Shown here piece by piece: positions 48,825-62,435 of a stretch of 64,000 nt of DNA. The notes beneath the pieces were generated by a model. That model was given only the letters and a program-made list of their open reading frames with translations, was not told the origin of the DNA and searched no databases. Within the stretch, counting starts at the first letter, position 1; every line of letters starts with the position of its first letter. The stretch is from assembly GCF_047496725.1 (NCBI RefSeq), contig NC_132978.1, positions 62,001 to 126,000 on the forward strand, in the 5' to 3' direction. The translations under genes were made by a program, and so were the position numbers. The DNA is from Anoplolepis gracilipes. Its lineage: Eukaryota > Arthropoda > Insecta > Hymenoptera > Formicidae.

Positions 48825-49460
48825 CAGTGTTTTCTGTTATCTAGATGAAGTTATCTAAATAATTATTTAGATGTAGCAATTGCCTTATCTCATCTTTATC
48901 TAGATAATAATGCGATATATATTATCTATGTCTTATTGTTAGATAGAAAAATGTATTATCTGGCTTAAATTATTTAAAATAATTCTACAATTAACAGAAC
49001 TCACTTCTCAATAAGCACCTTATGATTTTTTTAATATATTTGGTTCTTAGATTTATTTCCAAAAGTAATCCAAAGGTAATATCCAATCATATTAAAGAAA
49101 TCACATTAAAGAAATAGTAAAGAATAAGCATTTACTAAACGCTGAGTTTTGCTGAATCGAACATGAACATCAATGCTTCATAAAGTGAACTATTCAGTAT
49201 ATATTGTACACTAACTCATTGTCAGTGGTGTCAGATTCAAGATGTTAGCAACATGTTGCTAGTGTTTTATATTATACGATTATAATTTTTATTTTTTCCT
49301 TAATTATATTTTTTTAAAGCAATGTTATCTTAAAATCATCTAGATAAGCTGCTATATAATTTTATCTATTGTCTAGGTAAACTTGAAATAAATCATCTTT
49401 ATCTGAGATAAAATATTATATATCTCTTATCTTTATCTAGATGATTTCAACGTGAAACTG
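48825..49460 (-). mobile_element. hAT-type MITE, copy 2 (636 bp, inverted relative to copy 1)
   Basis: Reading this element on the minus strand aligns it end to end with the copy at 20608-21160. Shared blocks include CACTAGCAACATG.TGCT, the AACTCAGCGTTTAGTAA block and TTTGGTTCTTAGATTTATTT-like sequence. It starts CAGTGTTTTCTGTTATCTAG on the plus strand and ends AACGTGAAACTG. Flanks TTTACGGT (48817-48824) and TTTACGCT (49461-49468) match at 7 of 8 bases, a slightly decayed target duplication. It is about 80 bp longer than copy 1, so the copies differ by indels. No coding capacity. Confidence 0.85.
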
Positions 49461-52400
49461 TTTACGCTGTATACGAACAAAAAGCACACAATTTTGGAGA
49501 TTTTAATAGCAAGTGATCAGTGAACTCTAATCGAGGATCGACGAGCAAAGTGTTTTCGGATGTGCGCAGACAGTTTGATACTTTTGGCAGCGCGTAAAGA
49601 ACGATGGAAAAAAATGGGAAGCTCGTTTACAAACGGGCAACAGAGCCTCGCTGACGCGACGGCTCAGACAGCACATTCATCATCCGTCCGACTTCTTCCA
49701 CCCCGTCCGACTTATATATCCACCTCTCTTTTCCCTTCTTGTTCTCCGGGGTGGTCCTCCTCTCGCCGTCGTGACGTAATCAATTACGACGAGCAGCAGC
49801 GGCTCGTCGGAGGTTATCGGCTTCCTCTACGCGAAACTTGCTCCGCGCATCCCAATTTTTTCTATTAGAATAAAGTATTCTATTTTTATTTGTTTTTGAC
49901 TTTCTCAAATGGATCATTGCGTTCCATCCCATCCCATTTTCTCTGCATCTCTTGTAAATGATATGTTGTTTCCATTTTTACATACGAGTATAGCATCCTT
50001 CTTTACTTTAAAATCCTATTATATATATAGAACAATTTTATATAAAATTTTATATAAAATATTTGTCAAGAATTTAAAAAAATGTATATATTTTATATTA
50101 TTATAATTGTAATAAAATTATAGGAATAAAAAGTATATGTATATGCATATGCAAAGGATTTTCTACATGATTAGAATTTATAAAAATCAAAGATAAAACA
50201 TATATTTCATGTTTCTATATAATTTTATTATTAACAAATGACTGACAAGTGTTCAATCAAATATAGAATACATGAGATATATAGTGCAACAATTCAAGAG
50301 TCAAATTTGAGTTTCCATCCATTTAGCGAAAGGATTTGTATATCAATGACACGGATTGATCGAATTTTGTTTGACGTGAAAAGCCTCATTCGGCAGTCTG
50401 AAAGCTCTTCTGTCGTAGCCATTGTCACGGATCATTGTGCATCCTTGTATCGAGTTGCGCAGAAGTTGCGGACTTGAGAACAAGAACGGCAATCTCTATC
50501 GTAAGGTTCATGTATTCGCTCTGCTAAAGTGCCATGACAAACGCTTACGGACAGTCAAAGTTGGTTCATCATCAACAGCACCTCGGCGATGCCTACTGCC
50601 AGGCGTCTCAATCATCCACCGCAAAGATGCGTTTCCGGCGAATGAATGAATGAAGGAAGGAAAGCACGGGACACCCTTCGAACCCATTTGAGGCTCCTCA
50701 ACTTCGGGTAGATAGATAGGTAGGTGCCACGAAGGATGGCCACTTGGGCATGAGTGGCATCATGTTTCGCCACAGTAATCGCTCAAGAGGATGAAGAAGA
50801 AACGAAATATCTGCTCCATTAGATCTGTCGTTTCATGCCGATTCAGAAATACTTCTAATTCTCTTATTTATAACGAAATTAGATTAATAAAATCTCAGAA
50901 AATATCTCGTTGATATTTTTTTTAATCAGTATCCCGTGATTACTTAATGACATACATTTGCACTATTCTTTTGAACATCTCTTATTTCTCTTCTTTATAA
51001 TTAATTCTTTGTAATTAAATATTTGTGTATGGTATGTAAAGATATAAAATTTAAAATATTTTCTTGTTGCAACTCAGAACATTACTTCTGATCCTTAACT
51101 GCTATTTGATTTTCATTCTTCAATTCAAAATGTACAAGAGAGTTTCCAATCGCTCTATAAATATACTCACAAATGTGTCAAGAATATAAGTGTAAAGAAT
51201 ATATATAGGGACACACGATGAAGTCCTCTGTGGATTTTACGGTGTCAATGATACGTTCTCGAACTAATTTATGGAATCTCGTCGATACAGGGGTTTCTCC
51301 GTGAAGCGTCAACGAGTCGGCCTAAAGTTGGCTACTCGCGTTTACGTCGGAAAGCTGCTAGCATAATACGGAAAGTCGTATGCATCATCGTAGACGACAG
51401 TAGTCTATTTTGTCGGTGAAATCGTTTGACGATATAAAAGAATCTCCCTCTCGTACCGATTTCCTCTCCTCCCCCCCCCCCCCCTCCTCCGCTTGTCGCT
51501 GTCGTATTGAGACGCCATGGACGACATGACGAGGGTCAGTCTATAGCACAACTGACCGTCTAGGTAGAGACGGAAGAAACCGCAAGAGAGCAGAAGAAGA
51601 AGGTACGAGAGAGCAGCGTATATATGAATGCGACCGGCTCGACGATCGTCATAATGGCCTCATTGTTGCGGACATGTTTTCAAAATGAGGACCCTTATAC
51701 CTTAGCAGGGTGCGTTTTTCTCGTAGCCGCTATCGCGAACTACACGACACTGTCCTGCGCGAGGAGAAGCGGCGCACAATAAGAACTCGAGTATTTGTTG
51801 TACCGTTGTTTGCAGCCAATCTGCCGCGTGCTTTGACCTGCAGCGACTCCTCTTCTATTCCCCTCTTCACTTTTTTTCCTCTCTCTTTCCATTGCCGATA
51901 CAACCTTTTTTCTCGAAAACGTGCTCCCGACAGTTATTAGCGTTATTAATGACCGGCCATTGACAACTCGATTCATCCTCGATCACCGATTTGTATCGAA
52001 GGGGAAAGATCGACTCCGGAGACAGATGTGGGATCTTGTTCCAGGTCAAAGGATCTCATCGACGATTTTGTACTGTGACACGGTTAGCCTATATACGTAT
52101 ATGGCTACATTCTTACGATACTAATGAGATTTCAACTTGGCGATTGATCTATTTGCAAAGTGTTAAATGGTCGTCGATACCGAAGAAACTGAGCGTGTAA
52201 TTTACTTTCAGATGATGATAATAATAATCAATAAAATGACAATTCTAATTACATTTAAATTTCAAGATGAACAAACTGTTTTTATTTTTATTTTTTTTTT
52301 TTTTTTTTTTTCTTTCATAAAAAGTAATAGAAAATAGAAACAGACATATTGCAAATTGTAAATTAAAAGCGTTTTGTTATTAAATTATTTGAAATTAAAA

Positions 52401-55312
52401 GTATTAATAAATTTAAATTATTTTTATCAGAAAAAAATTTAATGTATAATTGTGAATGCTTTTTTAACTCTTTCCTCTTCAATAATAAAAAATATTAAAA
52501 AAATATTTTAACATAATATTTCCAATTTAATTTAATTTTAACATAATATTTTTAATTTATTTAATATAATATTTTAATATTTTCTAAATTTATAAATATT
52601 GAGAAATGCTGCTAGTTAATTAAATGTAATTAAAACATCAAATGTACATATCATCCATCTTAATTTTATAACATTTGAATCCTCTGATTCCTCAAAGCTC
52701 ATTGTCAAGAATTATAAAAAAAATATCAGACAAATGTAACTCTCATTCGTCTTGGAATTATTTTTGTCAAAACAAACATACACATATTATTTCATATAAT
52801 TTGAGAGGTAGAGTGTACTAGTTATAATATAATTTTTTAATTAAAAGTAAATGTTTGATTTATAAAAAAAACTTCAAATATTTCACCTTTAATTACACAA
52901 CTCGATTAAATGCGTCATTACACGAGCAACTACTCGACGGTCCCGCGGCGATCGTCTATTACGCGCGCGAGTCAACGCGCTGCTCTGCGCCGGAAAGGTG
53001 AGCGCTTCCTGGAGGGAGTTTCTCTTTCCGGATCGAATTATCCAATTACCTGGAGGCCAACTATATGCTAGAAGGTCGGGGAAACAGATCGGGGATCGGT
53101 GCGGCGCGGCGGCGGCGGCCACGAAACGGCTGGCGCGGTCCAAAGCGGACTGGACAAAGAGCCCTGTAAACGCGTTATTCCGCGCCAACGAGTCTGTCAG
53201 AGAGCCGCTGCTTCTCTCTAGCAACATGGTGCGCTAGGAAGCCAGGTTCGTCCGCGGGCAATTCCGGTACTATCGTCCCCTTACGCGCGTGTCCGGCAGG
53301 TAGATCATCATCTCTCTGAATTATATTCTGCATCTCACAATATCAACTGCGATAAACATGGTACTTTAATCTTTTTGGAGTGAAAGCTTGTTTGTCAATT
53401 TGATTTTTTGGATAGCATGTTAAAGTGAAATATGATAAATGTTTCTATTACTTAATATATAAGTCTTCTCACAGTATATGCGGCTCCAATATATTATAAC
53501 GAGAGTGATATATGTGTATATTTTTATAAATCAATATTTTTGATTAGAAAAGATTATATATATGACGTAGGAATAAATATATATTATACTTCTTTTCATA
53601 ATTTCATCAATCTTTTTATAAAAAAGTTTTATTGATTGATTTTATCTGATTCAACCTTTACTCCGTACTATTGTTTTTGACATCTAACCATACAGATGGG
53701 TCAGCGTATTGTTGATTATTTTATTAATATGTAAAAAGTGTTTTAAAAAATCTGAAATAATTTATATATCTTCTTTAAGAGTTCTAAATGAAGACTAAAA
53801 TCATAAATATAAAAAATAATTTATTTAAATATATATTATTTTATGTTTATTCGTTTTCGAGAAATTGACGTCGTTGGAAAAATCACGAACCGATCAGTAC
53901 GGAATAAGTGTCCATTTCGAGTTTTTTTTTCAACAAAATTTCTATTTTTAAGACCACAGCGTTGATGTTTTTCTATATATATATATGATTAAACGCGTAT
54001 CAGCGAAGCGAATTTCTGCATCGAAATTTATTTCCCACTCAAATTCCATGGTCTCTGCATTTACCGCTACTAATTCCTGTTTATACAGCATTATCCTCTA
54101 GACAGTCTAGACGTCGGAAAATTTGAAGAAACTCAGAAACACCGGTCGCCAATATTTCCGTTAAATAAGCAAAATTGCGGCAACAATATCGAGGAACATG
54201 TGTTCCGGTCATGTAATCCGCGCGATTTGTGAACGAGGAAAGAGAAAAAAAAAAGGGAGTAAGCTTAATCGCGATCGAGGGAGATTCTCGCTCCATCGTC
54301 TACGGAAGCCCCCCCGTTTTTTCGGCGGTTATTACCGAAAAATGCGGGAAGGGTCCGGCGAAGGAGCCTTGTGTAGACGTAGGCCGGGGGTCGACGTGCA
54401 TGTGCCACCAGGAAATAAGGCGCCGCGAGGGCCCCTTTAACACACACGCACACAGAGGCGTACTACAGTACAATCGTACAAAGTGCACAATGAGACATCG
54501 ACTGGTTGGTTGGCATTGTGGTCGCGCACCGCTCGTTCCCATGGGAGTGCGATGCCCATGGGGATTGTGACATAATTAGATCTACGTATCGGAATGATCA
54601 GCTGTGGGAATAATGCGGCAGCGTCGTCGATCTACATCTAACACGGGGATCTACGTCCGAGAGATGCAAATGAAACACCGAATACTCTGTCAAATCACGA
54701 ATCATATGCATCGATCCATAGTAAATAAATTTTCACAAATATTTGATATTCATGGAAACAAGTTATGGAAAAATATTCTTTATATAAAAATTTTTAATGC
54801 TGGGAATAAGGTTAAAGGCTAGTTTAAAAATCTATCTCTCTTTATCATTAGCACTTTCGTAATAGACTAAAATAGTAAGTTTACTGAATGTTAAATGAAA
54901 TGGAAAAAATACTTTACATTTTCATAGTCGATTTTGTCATCCCCATAAAGAAACTTTTATCATTAATATCCGCAAAGATGGCGTATAAATTTACATGATA
55001 GATATCGCGCGCCCTGCGTGAGAAAATATTCTCGAGATAGCAATAATTCTTCCACATATTTTCCATAACAATCTAGACGTAATACGCGAAAAATGTCGCT
55101 ACAGGAGAAAAATGAAGAGTGCACTTTCGAGAGAATCGCAGGTGAGGTTTATTTGGCCTTGTTATGAAAATGAGAATGTGGGTCGAACCATGTTCGGAGA
55201 TTGGTCCGGTAGTCAGGGCAGGTGTGCGGGTGGAATCGTTATTATTGTGCACGAAGCAGGACGGTTCTTCAGAGTTTGAAGTGGCATACCTCTCGAGTCC
55301 TTTTCGGAGAAA

Positions 55313-55377
<65 letters not shown>
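55313..55377 (+). repeat. (GA)n microsatellite
   Basis: 65 bp of GA with two GAAAG interruptions. Confidence 0.95.
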
Positions 55378-55382
<5 letters not shown>

Positions 55383-55881
55383 CGGTGGCACGTAAAAGTA
55401 CGTTTGAAGACGTCGAGAGATGGATGATGGAGAAAAACGGCCAAGAAAGGGCCAAGAAGAGAAGAAGACGAAGGGTAAATAAACTCGTCGCTGATGCGCT
55501 AACAGCGTATGCAGAAATGAACCTTTGGAGAAATCAAATGAAAGTGCTGCTAGCGCGCCAAACGACGTCATTATCGCGCGACGGATAAACGCGCCATGTT
55601 TCGCTAACGATTTTTCCTCATTTTATGCATTTGTCCGTCGTTTGTTTTCCTATTTTCGACGCAGGGTGCACCGCAGAGGAAGGAAATTACGTTTCCTGAC
55701 TCTCCCACATGGACTGACATAAAATTTTGCCGCAGAGAAATAAACAATCCTGAAAGGAAGTGCGTGTCGAGTTAAGAATGCTTTAATCCTGTCGAGTTTT
55801 CTTTTCGATATACGAGAAATGCTTTTCTTGTACAATATATTGCATTTCATATACATATGTGTTGGAAAACGATTACGATAT

Positions 55882-56123
55882 ACAGGGCAAACAATCTTAT
55901 AATAATTATATATATATATATATATATATACAGAAAAAATGTTGAATCGACAACATCATTACAGTTAATATTTATTTTATTAATTCAATAACATTAATAA
56001 TAATAATAATAAAACTATTAAGCAATACGCTATGTATTAATCAAATCAATACATAGCGTATTGATTAATAACTTTATTGAATTAATATAATAAATAACTA
56101 TGATGTTGCTTCAACGTATTTTG

Positions 56124-56181
<58 letters not shown>

Positions 56182-56212
56182 CTAAATTACTATAATAGAT
56201 TGTTTGCGTTAA
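55882..56212. mobile_element. Inverted-repeat element with internal TA tracts
   Basis: Outer arms: GGGCAAACAATCTTATAATA (from 55887) and, on the right, TATAATAGATTGTTTGC (to about 56207), which are inverted copies. Inside lie symmetric (TA)n tracts (55907-55930, 56128-56178). Then AATGTTGAATCGACAACATC matches GATGTTGCTTCAACGTATTT inverted. At the centre CAATACGCTATGTATT (56023-56038) is the exact reverse complement of AATACATAGCGTATTG (56048-56063) with a 9-nt loop. The whole 330-bp unit folds on itself. A TACAGGG left end suggests a Tc1/mariner-like MITE, but the right terminus is unclear. Confidence 0.75.
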
Positions 56213-57750
56213 TTGTTGCACAACACCAGCACATTAATGTAAATCAGGTATCCGTTTTTCCGAGAGGCTTACAAAGTTCCATTGAAAGATCACGACATCG
56301 TACACGGAATACGTACAATAGCGAACCGATGTAATCTCCGGAAACATTTAGGGGAAAATTAGGTCGACAGTTGCTCGTATACCCATAATACATCCATGGT
56401 ATATGGACTATCGCTCTCTCTTTCTCTCTGTCTCCCCGTTGTCAAAATATTTATTTAGCGAAGTATACGCGTCTTTATTCGATGCACGATTAAAAAAAGA
56501 TCTTTTACTATACAACTATGTTTCTATTACAAACATATACATATACAAACTTCTTGTTTATTGGAATAACCATGATTAGTTCACTTTTAAATTACAACTT
56601 GTGAATCTTAACATTAAAATTTTTTTACATGGTGATTAAATAACAAATCACATTAATATTGCCCTAGAAATTTTATTTACTTTTTTTCTGCCCAATTCTT
56701 CTAGATTATTAAATTTAAGATTTTATAATTACTTCTTTTTAAGTTTTTTTTCATAACATGTCACGTAGGTATAATGCGTGCGATATAAACACACCCGTAA
56801 TTTTTGCACGAGTCGCGATAGTGAATTTATTTACGCTATAACATTCAAGCAGAGAACGTGAAGGAATTTTCAACGCTAACTTAACCGCGTTTACCCTCTC
56901 AAACGCTTTCGAGACTCGTCTCGTCGATTAACGTCATGCCCGCGTAAGCTCGTCGGCGGACAAAAGCGACGTCCGCCGCCGATGTCGGCGACGATGTCGT
57001 CGTCGGCGTCGTCTCTCGCGGTGGCTTTTCACACCGTCTCCATTTTCTCGCCGTCACCCTCTCAACATCAGCGCGAAAGAGGGCGCGGTTTATATGACAG
57101 TTTTTTTTGTTTCCCGTCGGGGGACTATATAGTTAGGATGGAATAATGCATACGCGAACGAGCGCGAAAGAACGATGAGTAATGCGAATGGATCTCTAAC
57201 GGCTTAAGATATCTCTGAGATATCCTGTCGGAGGCATCAAAGAATACTTTTCTTGATACCATCACATACTTTATTTATCTACTTTACTTTTTCTCATTTC
57301 TGTTACATAGCTAAAGTGCAAAATTATTTCAAAAGATTAATTCATCAATAAATTAATTTTTCATGAAAATATAGATATTTAAAAAACCCAAGTGTATTCA
57401 TATCTATAAAGTATTTTTTTTTAATATTATATATATATATATGTGTGTATATATATATATACACATTATTATAAAACTGTTGTTTGAAAAATTTTATTGT
57501 ATATTTCATTGTATATCGTGATCAGAGTCAAGCATGTTAATTTTTCTCTTATTTTGAGCTACGTATCTGTTACTTGAAGAAAGATTGTCCCAAATGTTTT
57601 GTAACAAGTTCAGCAGCATAAAATGTTCAAAACAAATAGTTTCATAAAAGTCTTGTGAAAACTTGGCGACAGAATTGGCATCTAAAGTGCGGTCAAGTTA
57701 CCGCCATTTGGAAAGAATATCCAATAACATTTCGTAGTCTCTCGGTCTCT

Positions 57751-57752
<2 letters not shown>

Positions 57753-57819
<67 letters not shown>

Positions 57820-57832
57820 CTCTCTATCTCTC
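57753..57832 (+). repeat. (CT)n microsatellite
   Basis: Pure CT to 57816, then CTCGCTCTCTCTATCTCTCT. Confidence 0.95.
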
Positions 57833-58501
57833 TTTGCAGTGTTAAATCAGTGAGACGATCGGAAGATTATTCGCGATGGCCGCGGAAAATCCATGAAATT
57901 CCCATAGCAATAGCTTCACGTCGTGACAATGGCTAGGGTCGTCGGGCCGCTCGTTCTTTTCTTTCGCTGCGTTAATGAGCTCCCGGCTTTAATGCCACCT
58001 AGGTGGCACTTTCTTCTATTGGAGAATAGATAAATATAAGCGCGAGATTAAGAGCAAAAACTTCTCCACATTTGTGAAAACGCGAAAAGAAAAGAGATTT
58101 AAAATGTGCGTTTAACGATTAAAAAAATTTCAGAATATGCAACAGAGGCGGAGAGGAAGGGAGAGGCGAGATCTTACGAGATCTGAAAGAATAAGTTGAG
58201 TAATCATTCTTGAGAAGATCGATATGTTTTTCTCGACTGTACAAAACGATACTACTATTTTTAACCGTTGTGCTTCAATTCCGCGAATGCGAATGCAATG
58301 TAACTGCAAGATCATCTTAGCTGCCGGAAGTAACTGTCGGGCACCTTTTCGAAGAACAGTTTCTCCGTGAAAACTAAGATAGTCGGACAGGAACTGTGAG
58401 TCTTGCATTGTGAGTCAGGCGTATTCGACTGTGAAATTCCCTCTTCAAACAGAAACGGGTGGCCAGCACATTTGGAGCTCGGAGTCCATCCTGGTGAAGG
58501 G

Positions 58502-58957
58502 ATGGTAAGCGGGGATGGCTCCGAAGAATTCGTAGTCACAACGCGATGGCGCAAGCGAAGGACCCCCGGAAAATCCACCATGTATCCAGTCCACGTACGA
58601 AATGCTTCGATAGATAGTCGTAAAAGCCGCCAGCGGCGGCGGTGGTTACTACAGAAGAAGGAAGAAACGGTAGAAGAGAAGGGCGTCTCCTCTCGTCCGC
58701 CTGAAATAACGCGTATCTTCAGCGTTTTCCAGCGGTACCGCACAAGTGGAAACGACGACAACGACGACGATGATGATGGCGATGGAGGGGAGTATTCGAT
58801 ACTTCAGGAAATACTGGAGGAGAGAGACCGCAAAAGCATGAAAACGTTTGCGAGCAACTGCGAGATAGCTTCCGCAAAGGATGTGCGGAGAATGCGCAAA
58901 ATTATTGCGAGAACGTTTCGTTACTTTGCAATTTTTTTCTCTTATACGAAATTATAA
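58502..58957 (+). CDS. Candidate small ORF, 151 residues, acidic tract (hypothetical)
   Basis: An ATG-started frame of 151 codons ends at TAA 58955-58957, with AATAAA at 59002-59007, 45 nt downstream. The product would be basic in its first half (WRKRRTPGK, SRQRRRWLLQKK), then carry an acidic run (DDNDDDDDGDGG) and a Glu/Lys-rich tail. No domain is recognised. A 149-codon frame lies antisense over much of it, so the openness may reflect base composition. It could be a short gene, a terminal exon or chance. Confidence 0.2.
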   Translation: MVSGDGSEEFVVTTRWRKRRTPGKSTMYPVHVRNASIDSRKSRQRRRWLLQKKEETVEEKGVSSRPPEITRIFSVFQRYRTSGNDDNDDDDDGDGGEYSILQEILEERDRKSMKTFASNCEIASAKDVRRMRKIIARTFRYFAIFFSYTKL

Positions 58958-59069
58958 GATAAGACTATAAATGGTTATTTATTCACTTTGTATGCGCAAT
59001 GAATAAAAATTATGACATTTTCGATTATTTGAATACTAAATTTTGCTAATCTCATAATCATAGAATCTT

Positions 59070-59072
<3 letters not shown>

Positions 59073-59147
<75 letters not shown>
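59073..59147 (+). repeat. (CT)n microsatellite
   Basis: 75 bp of CT, just after the AATAAA of the candidate ORF at 58502-58957. Confidence 0.95.
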
Positions 59148-59148
<1 letters not shown>

Positions 59149-59644
59149 AATAGAAGCAATTCTGAAAAAGCTCCAGTGTTAATTATTAGTTTTATATAAA
59201 AATAAAATTATTGTTTTCTTTTCTTCAGAACTACTTAGTGAACAAAAAAGCATCGTCGTGTGATCTATTTGAATTAATTGAATAAAAACCGTGCAAGCTG
59301 TCGTTGACGAAGCTTGAAAGCAGCGGGATCAAAAGCGAAGGAGTTTTCTGTTTTGGACGAGCACGGAAACCGTTTTAAAGAGGGTAGCTCTCTTCTCTCT
59401 CTCTCTCTCTTTTTTGCTCTCTCCGTCTTCCTAACGTTTTCATATTTTTGCTCTTCCTCTTTCGCCGCAGCAACATACGAAAGACGAGTACGTATATCGA
59501 GACCAAGGGAGAAAGGCCGGAGGGTGAAGAACCGCTGGGGGTTGCCATCTATTCGGAATTCAGAAACGATCAATGCTTCAGGAGAACCCGCCGCCACCTC
59601 TTCCATCTCCTCCTCCACCACGTTCTCTTCCTTCACTTTCTCGC

Positions 59645-59648
<4 letters not shown>

Positions 59649-59677
<29 letters not shown>
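59649..59677 (+). repeat. T29 homopolymer
   Basis: 29 T residues within a pyrimidine-rich stretch (59390-59690). Confidence 0.9.
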
Positions 59678-61370
59678 GTCTTTTTCTATCTTGACTCACT
59701 TTTTGCACTTATCGACAAAGAATGAAAAGGAAGAGAAGAGCTTGGGCGCTATCCTTTCTTATTCTTATTTCGCTACTCGCGTGCGCTACCCTTCATTTCG
59801 CCGTGTCGTCCCTTATGTGTAAGAGCAACTTCTGCACGACGGGGGGTTGATTCGTCGTCGGTGAAATGTCGTGCTGACAGTCGATTCCACGCGGTAAAGC
59901 GGAGGTCGAACGATTTGCCAAACTTCCGGATTTCTTCAGAAGGCGTACCGCCCCTGTTACCTGCCGCGCGAAAAGTCGCCGAACGGTTTATCCGATGGAA
60001 ATTCGATACTCTGATATATACGGAAAAAGAAATTCCATTATATAAATATTTATGTAGAAAATTATAAAAAGTTAAACGAAAAAACATATGTGTATTAACA
60101 GACAAATCGATAAAAAAATATTTAACGCATGTATAATCTTATTATAATATTTGGAAAATAATTTCTTTAATTTGTCGATTGTCTTCATGTAATTTAAATA
60201 AATATTGTCTATGATTGAAATTGTTTTCTTTTGAGAAAATTATTTGATTAACGAATTGAACTATGTGTATTTTTACATACAATACATTGTATATTTTAAA
60301 AGGAGCGAGCATTATCCGTGATAAATAAAAAGAAAAACAACTACGAGCGTTATTTCGGAAATGTGGTCGCTAAGTTACTCGCGCGATTACTCGCGACAAC
60401 TACGAGGTGCGCCTCCTCGTTTTACGCGACGGAGCAGGACAAATGTGCGGAAACGCGACGATTTGCCAAACTTTGGAAACTCTCGTCAGTAAATTACGGT
60501 TAAGAGACCATCGTTAGTTCGAAAGCTGCAGAATGTCGTTTGAAGCGTTAACCCTTCCAACAATCGTGAAAACTTTGTTAAATACTATCTCGTAGATATT
60601 TCACACCGGAAATGTCGTCGATCGGTTTTGTAATTCTGCGAAAGTTGTCCGCAAATATGCGGTTAAAAAATTTCGAAAGACTTGTTTCTTATCCATTTTT
60701 ATTAACAGAAAATTCTCAAGTTCACTCAAGTCGACTAAACTTGAATTACATGATGCATATAAATGAAATCATGTGATGTATCATTTGCGTGAAAGAGAGT
60801 AAATTTTACATTTGTAAACCAAGTAATACTTGTTATATACAATAATTCAAATGCGATCGACTTCATAATAAAATAAAAACTGTGATATTATATTTAAATA
60901 TTATTCAAGTCCGCTTTTAACCATTATTTTATTTTCAGAAAATACATATTCGAAAATTATTTTTATTACATTCACTGATGTAATAATTTCCAGCAAAGTA
61001 AAAATAATTCTTCCGCTTAACGTTAACGTTAATGCCCGGAGAAAAATCAAATTAGCGTAATAAAAACGCTTTCTGCCCACGCAATTCTAATTACTAACAC
61101 TTCACAGCTCTGATTTTTGCTTGCTTTGATGACTTTACGAGATAAATAAACTAATCAACATTTGCTTTATACGCTGCAAAAATAACACAAATATATTATA
61201 TAATTGTCAAACACTATTCTATCGTTGGAAATATAAAAAACTCTATATATAACTATTATAATATAAAAAACTCCGAATTTTACGGGAAAAACAATTTTGT
61301 ATATTTATACGCTAATCGCTATAATTACACGAAATAAGGAAGTAAGACAAATGACAAGTTTTCCACTCAC

Positions 61371-61452
61371 CTTTCTCACCTAACCGAAATCCCGAAAAAT
61401 AATGGAAAAGGAAAGCACCTAATTTGTTACTCGAGTTACTTCGACTTGGCAT
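61371..61452 (-). CDS. Candidate 5' coding exon of Pax6/eyeless
   Basis: An ATG at 61452-61450 opens a frame of 27 codons plus one base, ending GFRLGEKG at a strong donor AAAG|GTGAGT. That phase matches the phase-1 acceptor of exon A: the final G plus GA gives Gly, producing EKG-HSGVNQLGG. Many Pax6 proteins carry a short N-terminal exon before this point. The implied intron is 16.2 kb. The frame is also open far upstream (to about 61767), so the start could be elsewhere or the exon could be a chance match. The Kozak context is poor (T at -3). Confidence 0.3.
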
Positions 61453-62342
61453 AAAACAGGCATGAAGAATGAGACAAGACAGTTTCCACGAGCAATAATT
61501 CGTGGCTCTTTCGGGCGCAGGAGAATAAGGAAGGACGGATTTGTCATCGCCTGTGCGAGGCGAGGTCGGAAATACGATTTGTACGTGCGATCGATCAAAA
61601 CAAGCCTTCGTCTCTTGGCACTGCCACGACGCGACGGCGGTCGCTCCATTCGGGGTGATTCGATGAGCTAACGCCAACTTAACGCTACACACCCCACTGA
61701 GCCGCACTCGGTCAGATAACTCGTGGATTTTCGAGCACCCTGCAGATTCCGCCGATCGCTTCCTCACTTGTGGATTCCGCCGCGGCGTTTAATCCGTCTT
61801 ACCGCTCGCGCTGGAAATCTTTGCGGAAATTCTTTACACCAAAGAATTGTGTTTGTAAATGTCTTGACTTGTTACACACTTCCTTGAAAGGAAGGGGATT
61901 ATTTTCCAAGATTTCTGCAGTTACATTTATATTATTTGCAAGCATATTACAATTATCCTTCTTTCGATAACGAGTTCATAACAAAACGCTTTTCTCACAA
62001 AAGAAAAGTTTTAATTATTATCTTGAAAAAGAACTTGCATATAAAAATATTTTATCTATCTTAAATTATTGAAACTTTAAGCAATAACAAGTTAAAGCAA
62101 TCTGGAAACTAAAATAAATATGGCTTGTTTTCTCGCTGTTTGACGAGAGAGATTTAAAATATGTTAGAAGTTTAATTAATTAAAAAAACAATCAATGATA
62201 TTTGACAATTCTAATTTCTTTTTAAGACTGTTTTTATAATAAAAATTCATTTATCAAAAGAATCGTCAATATACCAATATATTCTATCAAAGCTATTTCA
62301 ATATATTCAAAGATTTATATATCATCACACACAGATCAATGT

Positions 62343-62344
<2 letters not shown>

Positions 62345-62433
<89 letters not shown>
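62345..62433 (+). repeat. (GA)n microsatellite
   Basis: 89 bp of uninterrupted AG repeat. Confidence 0.95.

Positions 62434-62435
<2 letters not shown>

Larger units (their letters stand above)
45133..61370 (-). other. DNA upstream of Pax6 exon A (5' intron or promoter region)
   Basis: Mostly AT-rich with GC-rich patches at 47.0-47.6, 53.0-53.3, 54.2-54.6, 56.9-57.1 and 58.4-58.9 kb. If the candidate exon at 61371-61452 is real this is a 16.2-kb first intron. It holds one hAT MITE, one inverted-repeat element, microsatellites and a few weak ORF candidates described separately. No TATA/initiator pair could be placed for Pax6. Confidence 0.5.

Noticed and set aside
49560..49868. 102-codon plus-strand frame just after the hAT MITE, with AATAAA at its end
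   Set aside because: The polyadenylation hexamer abuts the stop codon, the peptide has no motif, and it sits in a composition-biased patch.
55185..55205. tRNA B-box-like GGTTCGAC on the minus strand
   Set aside because: The flanking bases do not form a T stem and no A box lies at the right distance.
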